Source: Anthopleura xanthogrammica (Eukaryota > Cnidaria > Anthozoa > Actiniaria > Actiniidae). From it: a stretch of DNA of 64,000 nucleotides. Below the pieces are notes generated by a model. The model was not told the DNA's origin, ran no database searches, and was given only the letters and a program-made list of their open reading frames with translations. Location: NCBI GenBank assembly GCA_964019055.1, contig OZ025211.1:3456835-3520834 (forward strand). The letters are read 5' to 3'. The position numbers were made by a program, and so were the translations under genes. Shown here in pieces: positions 12,748 through 24,520 of this stretch; within the stretch, counting starts at the first letter, position 1, and each line of letters starts with the position of its first letter.

Positions 12748-14678
12748 CAAGAACTTATTTCACCGTGCAACACAATATGTCGAGCGAGCATGTCGTTACC
12801 GAAAACGAACAGCTGTCACTGAGAACCTTGGCCAACAAAATGATCCAAGTTAAGAAACCTTTACAAGTTTTTCATCAAAAAACTGACATTTGCCCTTCTG
12901 TTGGCAATTTCATACATGACATTTGAATGACCAGGTGACAATCTGCAACAGACTGACATCTTTTTCAATTTGGCGGGAAATACTATCACGTGACATTGGC
13001 TAAAAATAGCCCTCTATTAGGATCAATGGTGCATCTTGACATACTGCGTTCGATGGAAAGCCAAAGGCAGATACACCGGTTTATTTACAGAGAGTACATA
13101 ATATTTTGTTCTCTCCATTACGGCCCAAAGACATTGTGCAATAGAGAACACATGAACACATAAAACACTCTTGGCTTGGCTGCTGGCGGTGAAGTTAGGA
13201 ACAAAATCCTTGTTTCTAGAAGTAGAAGTCATTGTTTCTAGAAGTAGTGATACATAAAAGGCAAGCACTGCATGGACATAAATGTTCTTTCTTGGTTAAA
13301 GAAAAATAGCTAGCGCACAGTTTGATAAAAAGTTACTTACCATTTGTCATACATGACGTCATATGACCTTGCTGCCAGTACACGCGTTATTTACAAGATC
13401 GACGCAGTTTGACGTCAAGTAATATCAGCTACTGGGCTGAAAAGGGCGGACGTAATGGCGACGCACAAAAATACTTCTAAAAATACAAGTTAAGGATAAC
13501 AAGATAGACAAAACATGGATTTAAAGATTGTGTTGTTTTGTCCTGAGGCGTTTTAGTCTTCCGCCCGGCGATGTGACAAGATGGTATTGATGTAACTGGA
13601 CTGATTTATTGAAGACAAAATAGATAATTTGATAATAGTCAGTTTTTGAGCTGATCATCAGGAGATTCCAAGAAGATTCCAGGGCACTGATGGCGTAAAC
13701 TCAAGACAATTAATCGTGCCATCTAATGTAAGATATTTTTAATTCTTATAAAACGTGTCGCTTTGATTTCATGGCAGCCATGATGGTTGAGCAATACGTT
13801 TTGCCCCATAGCCTCACATCGATGCGTATGAGAACGAGGTTGGTAGGTTATAAACAAGGTTTTTATTCTCAACGGAATTGCTGTCGTATGATGGGCCATG
13901 AAAGGTTCTTATAAGAATTAACAGAGTTTTTTTTATAACGACAGTAATAGTGCAGGAAAGACTATGAATGCTCATCATGTGATGACTGCTGCATGAGGTG
14001 TCAAAATAACTAACAAAAAAATATACGTAAAAAAAAAAAGTGAATGATGATTTCACTGAATCATTCAAGATAAAGTTTCTGCTCCAATTTAAGATTTCAA
14101 GGGGGTCAATACCCCCTGGTTCCTCCGACTATTGTATCTAGTAAAACCTGCTCATCAGACTGAGCCAATGCTGCCTTACTTGATATGGAACTTGTCCGGC
14201 AGATTTCGGCGAAACTGTAAGATTACTCTCACGACACGGAATTGGCAACATCCAATCACAGCGTGCAAAATAAAGCGTGAGATCCGTAGTTCAATTCCAG
14301 ATGATCTCACACCCTTGTTTCGACTTCTCTTTAATCTGTATAGCTCCAGCTTTGAATACTCTTAAAACAGAGCACTGATGGAGAGAGGGGGTAAAGTGCG
14401 CACCGTAAGCTCCCTGGTAGACCAGCTACTAACTGGAGGAACACTGGCGTTATTAAGTACTAAGGCTTTTACCTTTACCTAAATCTAATCAGATGCTTGG
14501 ACATGACACTGCATATGTCACGTGACGGGCACGGCACGGTACGTCTTACCGTAAGTTTTTCACAGTCTTACGAAATTGAATCACAGCTAAAATACGCACT
14601 AGATATTCATTAGAATTCTTGAAAAGACGGGTAACACTAGCATGTTTAAATAAGGTTTACCTATACCTACTTACCAAT

Positions 14679-14792
14679 GCAGCACGTCGGAATGAGGCTC
14701 AATTTGGAGGGCAAAGCAAAAGAATTTCAATCTCCTGATTATTGGAACCTATTGTTTTACCATTCAAATTGAGCTGCATTCCGACGTGCTGC
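14679..14792. mobile_element. Foldback (MITE-like) element, palindrome family A, copy 1
   Basis: The left end GCAGCACGTCGGAATG and the right end CATTCCGACGTGCTGC are inverted copies. The inner words CTCAATTTGGAG and TTCAAATTGAG are also inverted. The centre carries TTTCAATCTCCTGA and TTGGAACCTA, found in the same order in the copies at 17.3 kb and 44.7 kb. There is no coding capacity, as expected of a non-autonomous element. Confidence 0.75.
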
Positions 14793-15204
14793 AAGGGGTC
14801 TAACTATTCCTATTAGGTCATATTGCTGTCGTTATGAAAAAGCTTTATATTTTAAATTGTCCAAAGCATAATCATTCAAATATGTATATAAAAGGAAACT
14901 TGTACATAGTGCATCAATGATTGGAATATCAATAGCGTAAACCTCTTATGGATTCGATAAACAGGATACTTTCTGGTCTAGCTTCTGTACAAACAACACC
15001 ATTATAAGGTATGATGAGCAAAATATGTTTGTACCCAAACTAGACCAGAAAGCAACCTTTTTATCGTACTCAAAAAAAGGTCTGTATATTTGATGTGGTT
15101 CTAGGCCTGACCAGGATATTTGACGACAATCTTTCGATGAACCCATCGACAAGGCTCTCATGCGAGCAAATGTTTTATTGAAACATGTAAGAATAGTAGC
15201 ATCT

Positions 15205-15300
15205 TCAGTTCCGCTCCATGGCGGCCATGTTGGTGATAAGGGAGGTATGAGAAACCTTTTGTTAAATACCAACAACATGGCGACGTTGTGGCAACATTCG
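15205..15300. repeat. Short foldback with GGCGGCCATGTTGG end, copy 1
   Basis: GGCGGCCATGTTGGTG is followed about 60 bases later by an inverted CAACATGGCGAC word, with a TTTTGTTAAATA core. Related copies are at 37.80, 42.74 and 56.04 kb. Confidence 0.5.
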
Positions 15301-16124
15301 AGTGAAAAACAAGCCATCCATAGAGTTTGAATCTGATCAAAGAAATCAAAAAATTGAATTTGTTTCTAAGTGAGTTTGGCGCACGAAAAGATTGACGTCT
15401 GAACCGGCTGTAACTTGCCTCAAATACTTGGTCAGAGTCGTTGCCCTTGTATCAGTTATTTAAAAAAACTTTTGTCTCGCGTTATAACAGATTAAGAGCT
15501 ATATTAGATCTTATAGACTACGGTCAAACGTCGAACTTCTTATGAGTCGTACGCATTTAAAACAATAGATCATAAGGGTCTTCTTTAAGGTCGTTAGGTT
15601 CGTCTCATCCTTTGGCCTTTGTCTTAGTAATCATTTGAATCAGGGGGGTGCTACACCTCCCAAAAGATAACGTATTTTTCAAGCACAGTTTTCCCTGCAT
15701 ATTTACTGCAATCATTAAGACATGGTAGGAATTAATAAATGATATATCTTCCTACTGAAATAGGAAATCAAAGATAACAGATCATAGGGCTCTTCTGAGC
15801 TTCCTAAACAGGATGCATTGTGGTCTATCTTGGGTAGAAATAACTGTTACATCATATAAGACAAGATGAACAAAAGATGTTTGTACCTAAGGTACACCCC
15901 AACGCACCACGTTGGCTATCATAAAACCTATTTGAGCCTGAGTGGAAACGAAATATTGGCAATTCATAGCTGTGGTGAAATAGTGCCTGAATAGTTTGAT
16001 AAAGTTATTTTCATGGCTAGATTGGATAGTTACATTAAAACAAGGAAAGCCATGCAAATATATTCCATACTCATGCCAAGTCCGTAGCACTGGGTGATCA
16101 TCAATGTTTCATCCTAATTTAAGA

Positions 16125-16330
16125 TGTTGTAATACGAGCAACAAAATCGTGCAACTTGTCGCGCAGCATTGTTTCGTTGCAAGCTGCAGAGTGGATGTTA
16201 CTCGCATTACAACCCTGTACAACAACAATTTTTTTGTGGCACGACTTTAATTTGTTGCACAAAGTAGAAACTCTAGTCAGCGGACACCAGGCAAGTTCCC
16301 GGAGGTGTCCGTATAACAAAAGTACCACTG
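16125..16330. repeat. Dispersed repeat shared with 55.5 kb
   Basis: The words ACAAAATCGTGCAAC, TTGCAAGCTGCAGAGTG and ATGTTACTCG lie in the same order as in a copy inside an SHQ1 intron at 55.48-55.70 kb. The element contains short inverted CAACAA/TTGTTG words. Probably a MITE; no coding content. Confidence 0.6.
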
Positions 16331-17318
16331 TACACTGCCTATCCAGAATGATAGTGAGCAAAACATAGCTTACAATGAGAGTCTTCGCTTCTTTATTGTG
16401 AAGGTCAAAGACATTGTAAATATTGTAACATAAATAAGAAATTTATGTATTACTGGGTTATCATGGTTCAATAAAGAAAAGTAATATTAGAAGAAATGTC
16501 ATGCGACAGAGTGCCTGTGAAAGTGGACTGCCAGACAAAAAAAAGTAGAATTATAGCAACTCATATTTTTATTTATTTTTTCAATTTAGGAGTAAGCTAC
16601 AAAAATCTCTCAAAAGCTTACTAACGCCGTCTTTACACTCAGACACATTACTGAGGTATAAGGGTAATAATACCTTGGTTAACATTTAACATTTATACGC
16701 CGGCAAAACCATTAGTAGAGTACCATTCAAAACAATAGAAAGTTTACCTCGATTTACTCTTCTATCAGACATGGTTAAGAACAGTAACCGACGGTACGAT
16801 GATTATTTATGCGTATCTTGCACTTCTTTTTGTAGAATGCAAGTGGTTTTATTTGCATTACAATGATGCATGGTAGCGCTCTCTGAGCATGAAAATTAAA
16901 TTCAGCGCCGTCTCTTCTTCATGCCGGTATTTTTGAATTTCCCAAAGTTTTCTCTGATTAGACAACTACGGTTATTTTATCATGTGTAAACAATTAACCA
17001 TTGAACTATGGTTATGGAAATTAACCTCTACTTTTTAAAACCTTAGTAAACGTCCAAGTGTAAACACGGCGTACGATAACTTTTGTTCCTTTTACTCTAT
17101 AACCGTGTTGCCATGTGATAAGGCCACGCCCTATCGTACTAACCCGTTGATAAAGCTACTCAGCCGCTGAATGAAATGACACCATTGATCCGACCCTTCA
17201 CCAACTAATGTTGCCATGTACGCCCTTCTATTATCATGCATTACCATGCACTACCATGTAATACCATGTACCACCATGTACTGCCACTAACTACCTTGTA
17301 CTATCATGCCTGGTTATG

Positions 17319-17430
17319 TAGCACGTGACGTCAAAGCAGCTCAATTTGGAGGACAAAAGAATTTCAATCTCCTGAGAATTGGAACCTACTGTTTTGTCCT
17401 CCAAATTGAGCTGCATTCCGACGTGCTGCA
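17319..17430. mobile_element. Foldback element, palindrome family A, copy 2
   Basis: GCAGCTCAATTTGGAGGACA and TGTCCTCCAAATTGAGCTGC form nearly perfect inverted arms. The core and the right flank ending in ACGTGCTGCA match the copies at 14.7 and 44.7 kb. The left outer end differs (GCACGTGACGTCAAA) and matches copy 3. Confidence 0.75.
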
Positions 17431-17604
17431 TGGGGTCTATATTGCTCTGTGAGTATACACACTGTTAAACATTTTATAACGGTGATCATGAACCTATAAC
17501 CTACTAACGTCCCTTAATCGATTCGCTTTGTACTACAAATCTTATATAATTCTTACCAAGGCGTACAGATTATCAATCGTTTTTGTATATAATTCGATTG
17601 GTTG

Positions 17605-20600
17605 TTAACGAACAAACACATTACCACGTGGCATTGCCACACCTTTCAACTGAGTCTGTTTACAATTCCCACAGGAATCATGAACCGGCCATCCTCGTAG
17701 TGTATCTCCATTGAAATCAATATAGCCATTAGAACATCTCTGGAATGGAGGTCCGATTCGACGCCTTGTAACTAGTCGAGGACCACACGTAGGCCCTCTT
17801 CGTGCGAGCATGGTCGGAACTATATCGCCACACTTTCCGATCACAATGCGAGCTACTTGACAATTAATCGATCCTTGCCTGTTTTTAACAAGATTCCCCA
17901 TGTTAGGCATGCAGGATATCCAGTTCATGATATTTGACTTGATCAAGAATTCTTCTCCAACCTTCGACCACAGAGAAAACAACATGGCGCCTGTTTGTTC
18001 TTCGCTCAGCGGAGTTGTTTCTGATTCCGGTTGGCAAACTTTGCCCTGTGCATGAGGTGTTCGGTTCCATTTAGGTAACGGAGTGACAGCGTTACTAACG
18101 CTATCAAAATTATTGTAATCAGTGAAGGTGTATGTCCAAACTAGTGTCCAGCCCCCTCCCGACGTTTCTTGGTCGCAGTAGGCCTTGAATGGTTTGTGTA
18201 TATTTGAACTGGCTGGTTTGATCAAATAGACACCAGAACGAGCATTGGGGTGAAGTGTTTTCAATGCTTTGCAGTTCTTAAATACCTTGTCTTTATAGGG
18301 CACTAAAATAAAAAGGGCATTTTTAATTTTTAGTCATGAGGCTTTGTAAAGATGTCGTAGGGCAATGGGAATGGGAAACATGATCACAAGCACAGGATTT
18401 CCCTAAGGTTCATCACTAGGACCGGGATTTAGATCACTGGGAATGGGAAATAGAATCACCACCACAGGATTTCCACAAGGTTCATCACTAGGACCGGGAT
18501 TTAGATCACTGGGAATGGGAAATAGAATCGCCAGCACAGCATTTCCACAAGTTCATGATTAAGGTCAATGGAACTGGAAACTAGAACCACTGACATGGGA
18601 TTTCTCCAAGGTTTATTACCAGATATGGGATTTTGGTCACTGGAAGTAAAAATAAAATCGCCAACATGGGATTTCCAGTCTAAATTTACTCTGACAAATA
18701 TTATGATGTTAGATTTTTACCGGCGCCGTGCAACAGGATTGAGTCTCTCCTTTAGGACTCTGACAAAGACAAGGCAAAGAAAACTGACAAGATAGCAGAT
18801 TTTGATCCTCTAATCTGTCAAGCAATATTTGAATTTAGATTATCAATAATACTATGCTTCACGTACCATGTTGTTTTCCAACTTCGGGTCCAAGCTGCAA
18901 ATAAGTAACATACACGTTCAGTAACACCACAAAAAAAAAACGAGTCACCCTACCTTATGAGAGACCATTCACATGAAGTTAAGGTGGCCCTGGTGCTAGC
19001 CGGGGGTGTTAGGGAAAAGTCTTTTGTTTTCCTTCCCCAGGAGACACCAAAAAACAAGAGTAAGCCCTAGGAGTAGGGTCACCCTACCTTATGAGAGACC
19101 ATTCACATGAAGTTAAGGTGGCCCTGGTGCTAGCCGGGGGTGTTAGGGAAAAGTCTTTTGTTTTCCTTCCCCAGGAGACACCAAAAAACAAGAGTAAGCC
19201 CTAGGAGTAGGGTCACCCTACCTTATGAGAGACCATTCACATGAAGTTAAGGTGGCCCTGGTGCTAGCCGGGGGTGTTAGGGAAAAGTCTTTTGTTTTCC
19301 TTCCCCAGGAGACACCAAAAAACAAGAGTAAGCCCTAGGAGTAGGGTCACCCTACCTTATGAGAGACCGTTCACTTGAAAATAGGGTGACCCTGGTGCTA
19401 GGGACGAATCTTTTGTTTTCCTTCCCCAGGGGACATGAACAATTAAAGTTACCCCTAGAGTAGGGTCACCCTTCCTTCATCCAATCATATAGGGTAATTC
19501 GTAACGCTAAGAGCGGTTTTCATGATGTGATTGGGAAAGATACGGTACTGACTTCCAGTCCATACACGATACGAAAAAATGCCGTAACTGTAATTCATCC
19601 GAACAGAACGCTTAGTTACAGTACGATACGGTACAGCTACAGTACTAGTACGGCTAAGAATTTGTACCCGGGGGGGGGGGGGGACTCCGGGGAAAAAGTA
19701 TCGGGTATGCTCGTCGTATCTCTTAGGGGTAAAAATCAGCGATTTGGTATCTTTTAGGGTCTTAAATTTGAGGTTTAGCAAATCAGCGCTTTCTGGTATA
19801 TTTTAGGGTGTTGAAAAAGGAACTAGCCCATCGCATAATAACGCAATACGTATGCCTGCGTAAACTCGGAATATTACTCAAGGAAAAACATTTCAAAAGC
19901 CTTTATTTTTTAATAGTATTATTTTTGTGGTATCTCTTAGGGGTTAACATTTGCCAAGCCTAGCCCTTTTGAAAAAACTTCCGGTATCTTTTAGGGGTAT
20001 TTTAGGAAATTTCCGACGAGCATACCCGATACTTTACCCCCTGAGTCCCCCCCCCCCCCCCCCCCCCCCCCGGGAATTTGTACCGTATCGTTTCCCGCTC
20101 ATTGGGAAACCGCTTTGAAGTCTTTATTTAATGAGGGTAGTAGCCCTCAAGATTGATGTATATTATTATTATATATTATATATAACATAGATTGATGTAG
20201 ATTATTCTTATTAGCTACTGAATTTCATAGCTTGGCTACTGCCTTTATTATAATCGAATCTTTAAGCACCAAAAAATAGAGAAAAACTCAACAACTCAAC
20301 TCAACGTGAAAAAAATAAGTGAGTAAATAAATGACTCACCATTTGTAAATGTGAAAACCTGCCATTAGCTTGAGAATAGTAAGAAGCTCTTTTCTCAATT
20401 TCTTCTTTATCAACTTTGTTCATTTTACTTAAGAAGCAGACGTTTTTCTCTTCATCGATGATTGCAGTCGTGCAAAACGACTTCCGCAGACACTTCAAGG
20501 CACAGCTTATTTTACTTTGAGGATCGTTCAGTATTTCCAATACCTTACCGTGTTTCACATCTGATCTGAAGCTATCCATGTATGACGTAATAGTATCTTT

Positions 20601-20666
20601 CTCCTTCTGAAACCAACAAGTAGCTTGACTCAAAATAATGAAAAAAATGAGCCAGAAGAAATCCAT
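17605..20666 (-). CDS. Secreted PAN / fibrinogen-like domain protein (coral skeletal-matrix-like)
   Basis: Three exons on the minus strand: 20666-20340, 18894-18867 and 18302-17605. The phases match (0, then 1), giving 350 residues. Translation could also start ten codons upstream at 20696, but the Met at 20666 directly precedes a hydrophobic signal peptide (FFWLIFFIILSQATC). The N-terminal part has a PAN/apple-like cysteine pattern (SCALKC, FCTTA, NVCFL). After a 28-base exon, the C-terminal 230 residues start like a fibrinogen-like domain: NCKAL, SGVYLIKP, AYCDQETSGGGWTLVW. This combination resembles cnidarian fibrinogen-like proteins found in coral skeletal organic matrix and related lectin-like proteins. 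I infer an extracellular matrix or recognition role. The usual calcium-site end of ficolins is not evident. Intron 1 holds a 134-bp array and a G/C-ended element; intron 2 holds 72-bp repeats. Confidence 0.78.
18390..18640. repeat. Tandem repeats of about 72 bp in intron 2 of the fibrinogen-like gene
   Basis: The words GGTTCATCACTAGG, CCGGGATTTAGATCACTGGG and AATGGGAAATAGAATC recur at 72-bp spacing. Two units are very alike and one or two flanking units are decayed. Confidence 0.8.
18942..19475. repeat. 134-bp tandem array, three full units plus a decayed fourth
   Basis: CACCCTACCTTATGAGAGAC begins at 18946, 19080, 19214 and 19348, exactly 134 bases apart. The first three units look practically identical. 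The fourth diverges and loses part of the GCTAGCCGGGGG segment. It lies in intron 1 of the fibrinogen-like gene. A single related stretch is at about 30.93-31.00 kb. Confidence 0.93.
19659..20084. mobile_element. G/C-tract inverted-repeat element with 10-bp flanking direct repeats
   Basis: AATTTGTACC occurs at 19659-19668 and again at 20075-20084, as expected for a target-site duplication. Between them the left end is a long G run, then ACTCCGGGG and GTATCGGGTATGCTCGTCG. The right end is its inverted copy, closing with a long C run. The interior has TCTTAGGGGT-like words on both arms. There is no reading frame, so this is a non-autonomous DNA element. Confidence 0.75.
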
Positions 20667-21060
20667 TTTTTCTAGCGCATGAAAAATCGTTCCCAAAATC
20701 TTTACGAAGGCTAAAACAGTACCAATATTTACAGAGTTACTTCAGTTATTTACACAGATTTTTTTTTCACTTTACATTTGCTTTATTCATTTCCCTGTAA
20801 GTTAATTTCCAGCTAGTCTTGTGTTTAACTTGGACAGTATTTCCATATCAATACTGAACAGTTCAAAATTGAAAAACGTACGCCAATGTTCTCTAACTTT
20901 ACTTTGATAATTTTTCAAATATAAGAACAATGGTCTATCCTTTAGTCTTATTTTTGTAGAATGAAAAGAAAAAAGCTGAGAAAATAAGACAGGTGAAATT
21001 TAATAATCTTTGTACATAAAAAGGAACGAAGTTTATTCTTCGATTTACGTTTGAAATTGC

Positions 21061-21265
21061 TTTTTTCGCTTTTCCTCTTTTCTTTTCTTTTCTTTTTTTC
21101 TATTAATTTTTTTCTTATTTTTCTCTTTGTTTTTATTACTCTTTCTTTCTTCTTTGAGTTCCTTTCACCTTCTCTTTAGTATATTTCTTTCTTTGTCGTG
21201 ATCTTTTTTTTCGCCTTTTTCCATTTCCGTCTCTATGTCTTTTTCTTCATTTTTTTCCGTTATTT

Positions 21266-21317
<52 letters not shown>

Positions 21318-21325
21318 TCGTTCTC
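21061..21325. repeat. T/C tract with (CTTT)n
   Basis: A pyrimidine-rich region ending in about 14 pure CTTT units (21262-21320). The reading frame across it is an artefact. Confidence 0.9.
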
Positions 21326-21499
21326 TCTTTCATTTGCAAACATTTTTGATATCATAAAAGCATTGAGACAAACCAACCAAAACATAAATTATCTTTATTT
21401 CGGCACAACATATCAGATATTTGCTCCTCGATGTCGTTACTAGGAGAATAATCCTTTCAAGTGCCATTTTTAATTTGTTTTTGTCTGTATATTGCTTGG

Positions 21500-22445
21500 C
21501 AGGCGAAAATCACGATATTTACTCATACAACGCCCTCAAGCACATCTCTATCTTGCTTGCTCACGTTTAAGGAATATTTATCAACTATTTTCAACCAGCA
21601 ACTAAAATGTTCTAGAAACCTACTTTTCGTTTTATTATGTTGTTTGACATTACCTTATTTTTCTGTTGATTTTAAGGTTGATTTTATCTAGTTATCAATT
21701 ATCGATTATGTTATACATAATACATAATACACAATTTGCTATGGTTGCCAAAAAAATGCATAATTTTACCTTTATTGTTTTATTTGATCTTTCTTTTTAT
21801 TCGTTTGTTTGTTTGTTTTGTTGTTTGTTTTTTTGTTTGTTTGTTTTTTGTTGTTTTTTTTGCATTCGGCATTTTATGTTGTTGCTGTTATTGTTCTTAT
21901 TAATTCTCTTTCTGGATTTCTTTAATTTGTTTGTTTGTCTTGTTTTATTCTTCTGTTTTTGGTAGGTAGTGTTGTTATTGTTTTAATTTTTCGTCATGTT
22001 TTCGGGGTTTTTTTCTTCGTTTATTTTATTTTTATTTTTTTCATCCTTTTTTTTTCCAGTTTTCTTGATTCCATAAAATACTCCTTTATCTTTTCGGCTA
22101 AATCACATATTTTTAAGATTCACTTTACAATCCTGCCAATATCGCGTATGAATTGATTATCAATACTATTTATCATCTCTATTTTTGGACATGATTTGCA
22201 CATGAGGTATATATAATTTTAGAAAAACTTAATGTCCTAGCAACAAAAATGCTGACTCATTTGTATAAACGATCTCGAAAACCGGGGAAAAAAAAGGATT
22301 TTTAAATTGTCTTTAATGACGTGAAATCCAAAACGAAAAATATGTATGTCGTTCGAGCGAGCAAAATCTTAATCTGCGTCATATGTATGATTAAAATTAA
22401 AATAAAAAAATAGGACAGTCTTCAGTTACAAAGTTCAAAAGTGCT
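21500..22445. repeat. Upstream block of the duplication unit, copy 1
   Basis: The order of words here recurs at 27.27-27.93 plus 28.39-28.50 kb and at 31.02-31.98 kb, with a shorter form at 25.24-25.48 kb. Examples are GGAATATTTATCA, GTTT runs, TTCCATAAAATACTCC, CATATTTT, GATTATCAATA, TCCTAGCAACAAAAATGC and CAAAACGAAAAATA. This shows that the gene cluster grew by duplication of segments including about 1 kb of upstream DNA. Confidence 0.8.
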
Positions 22446-22672
22446 GATGAAACTTTTTGTGCCTAGGTGTGTTTCTATTCGTGCTTCTTGTCTTATTAGT
22501 TAATCAATTAATTATTTTCCATACATCCATAAATAACTTTCAAACCCCTGACCTTTTAGCTGCCTAACTCATTTAGCGTTCTAGCTATTTTAGGTAGCTG
22601 TGCTCGTTTTTTTTTTTTTGCAATTTTTATATATTATTCAATGTAATTTTCATTTTCTTCAGAGTACAAAGA

Positions 22673-22685
22673 AATTGTTGTTGTT

Positions 22686-22718
<33 letters not shown>
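22673..22718. repeat. (GTT)n microsatellite
   Basis: A GTT run with one GTTATT interruption, about 200 bases upstream of the first TATA box of the peptide cluster. Confidence 0.85.
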
Positions 22719-22871
22719 CAAATTTTTTTTTTAAACATTGCTGATGTTGTTCAAATTGGTTGATATAATATCAAATGAATTGATTACATTACTATAGAAA
22801 CAAATTGCTCTCGTTTAAACGCGTTTCAACAATTCAATCTAAAAATATAAACCTGTTGCTGTGCTACATGG

Positions 22872-22982
22872 TATATAAAGGGAGCTGGTCCAGCAGGATT
22901 TCTTAACTTTCGAAACTCATTGTTCGGCATAGAATTTTTCAAGAATTAGCTTCAAGACTGTCAACTGATCTACCCAGTCAAG
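22872..22982 (+). promoter_or_regulatory. TATA promoter and untranslated exon 1 of peptide gene 1
   Basis: TATATAAAG at 22872, then a sequence shared by copies 1-4 (GGTCCAGCA, AAACTCATTGTTCGGCAT, TTAGCTTCAAGACTGTCAAC) ending at the donor AGTCAAG/GTAAATA, with exon end at 22982. Transcription would begin about 30 bases after the TATA. No ATG is used in this exon, so it is inferred to be 5' untranslated. The upstream word AAATATAAACCTGTTGCTG is also conserved among the copies. Confidence 0.75.
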
Positions 22983-23694
22983 GTAAATATACTATCATTT
23001 TCTAATATATATTCGGTGTATATTGAGAGGGGAACGAGGGTTAGATTCGGTTTCTGAGGTTATTTAGCAAATAAAACCCTTCTGGCGCCTTGGTTTTTAA
23101 CAGTTTTTGAAAACAATTTCGAAAACAAACAAAAAACTTCATTCACGAAACAACATGGATGCTTACCATTGAAGACATTTACAGCATACTTTGATCTTTT
23201 CGTGTTTCCTGGCGTAGTTTTCTCAACCAGTCTTTGTATTTTACTCTCACTTGTTTGTAAAAACCGAGTTTCTTTGTTTTCCGTGTTTTGTTTTGTTTTT
23301 CTTTTCTTTTTTAACGTTTTTCCCTTCTACTGGACGAATATCACTTCGGACGGGGGATATCGCCTAATACCCGTCCTGCACGTGACCCATTTGAACCAAT
23401 GACAGCGCGCGAAAACTCATCGTTGGGTTATAAAGGTGAATAATCGTAGATTGGTACACAGTATGCATCGCGGCGAATATGGTGATCAGGGGATGGAAGG
23501 AAAGAATGAAAACCGAATAATGAACGAAAGAAAAAATGAACGAAGAAGGGAGGGAGGGAGGGATAAAGATAAGGATTATTGAATAAAGAACATTTTATAT
23601 AACGATAGAAACAGTCGAAGTAAGAATGAACAGAAGAAAGGAATTATAGATTATAGTATAGTACAATACTAACATATTTCTATTCATCCACCAG

Positions 23695-24367
23695 ATGAAG
23701 AGTCTTATAGTTTCGCTGTTGTTTCTGAGCTGTGCGCTCTTCGTCTTCGCCAGTGACTCGAACGATGATGTAGAAGCAAAGAAGACGTCGATCATTCGTC
23801 CTCCTCCAAGGCCAATATCCAACTTATATCTCCCAGGGATTGTCATCAGTGCAAGCTCATTCAATATGGGTGTACGATACTGCTGGTGCTTTTCTTTTAA
23901 ATGCCACGGTAATGTCTATATATGATCGGACAATGTATAGTTATTCAATTTTGGGTTTTAGTGCATTCATAAATCACCCCAGATTGGTCTGACTCATTGA
24001 TCTTTTCTTATCTTCATCCATCTATCCATTTCGCACTCCTTCATTCCTTCTTTCCTTCATTCATTCCTTCCTTTCATTCCTCCTTCATTTCTTCCATTCC
24101 ACCCTTTTTCATTCCTTTCTTCCGTCCTTCATTTGGTCTATATATTCATATCTAATCAACCAACTAGCCAGCTATTCATTCAGTTGTTCCTTCCTTGTTC
24201 GTTCATTTATTTTTCTTGCGATTCTTCTCATTTTAATTTTTTTTTATTTCTCAGTTCCTGGGATGTATAATGGCTCCAAAGGCTGGATTATTAGCAACAA
24301 GAAGGGTTACTATGCAATCAATGGAAAGCTTTATATCATTTACCGATGTGACCAAAAGGGTTATTAG
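23695..24367 (+). CDS. Small secreted four-Cys protein, cluster copy 1
   Basis: Coding exons 23695-23908 and 24255-24367 join in phase 1 to give 108 residues. The splice acceptor directly abuts the ATG. A signal peptide (MKSLIVSLLFLSCALFVFAS) is followed by an acidic stretch (DSNDDVEAKK), a Pro/Arg linker (IIRPPPRP), a hydrophobic LYLPGIVIS segment and the core RYCWCFSFKC. The last exon adds [24 protein letters not shown] and RCDQKGY. The four mature cysteines fit C-x-C-x5-C-x(n)-C. I do not recognise the family; a secreted effector, matrix or antimicrobial role is possible but unproven. Intron 1 is about 0.7 kb, against about 0.13 kb in copies 2-4. No AATAAA stands at the position used by copies 2 and 3, where the word is AATAAG. 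Confidence 0.8.
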
Positions 24368-24520
24368 CTTGGATAAATTATTTCAAGTTTAAGAATATCG
24401 AACAATGTATTCAACATGGCTATAGTGGGTCAGTACTGCATATCTGTGATATCATGATAAGGTATAATTGAAATTAAAATAAGAAAAAATTCATAGAGAT
24501 GTGCTGTCATTTATTTTCTC

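Larger units (their letters stand above)
12748..17604. other. Intergenic stretch with dispersed repeats
   Basis: No supported gene between the GPCR and the fibrinogen-like gene. It holds two members of a palindromic repeat family, a GGCCATGTTGG short foldback and a dispersed repeat near 16.1 kb, annotated separately. The remaining open frames are short and show no domain or splice logic. Confidence 0.6.
20697..22860. other. Intergenic stretch before the secreted-peptide cluster
   Basis: No gene seen. Contains a TTTC microsatellite (about 21240-21325), GTTT runs (about 21795-21860) and the upstream block shared with the later members of the peptide cluster. Confidence 0.65.
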
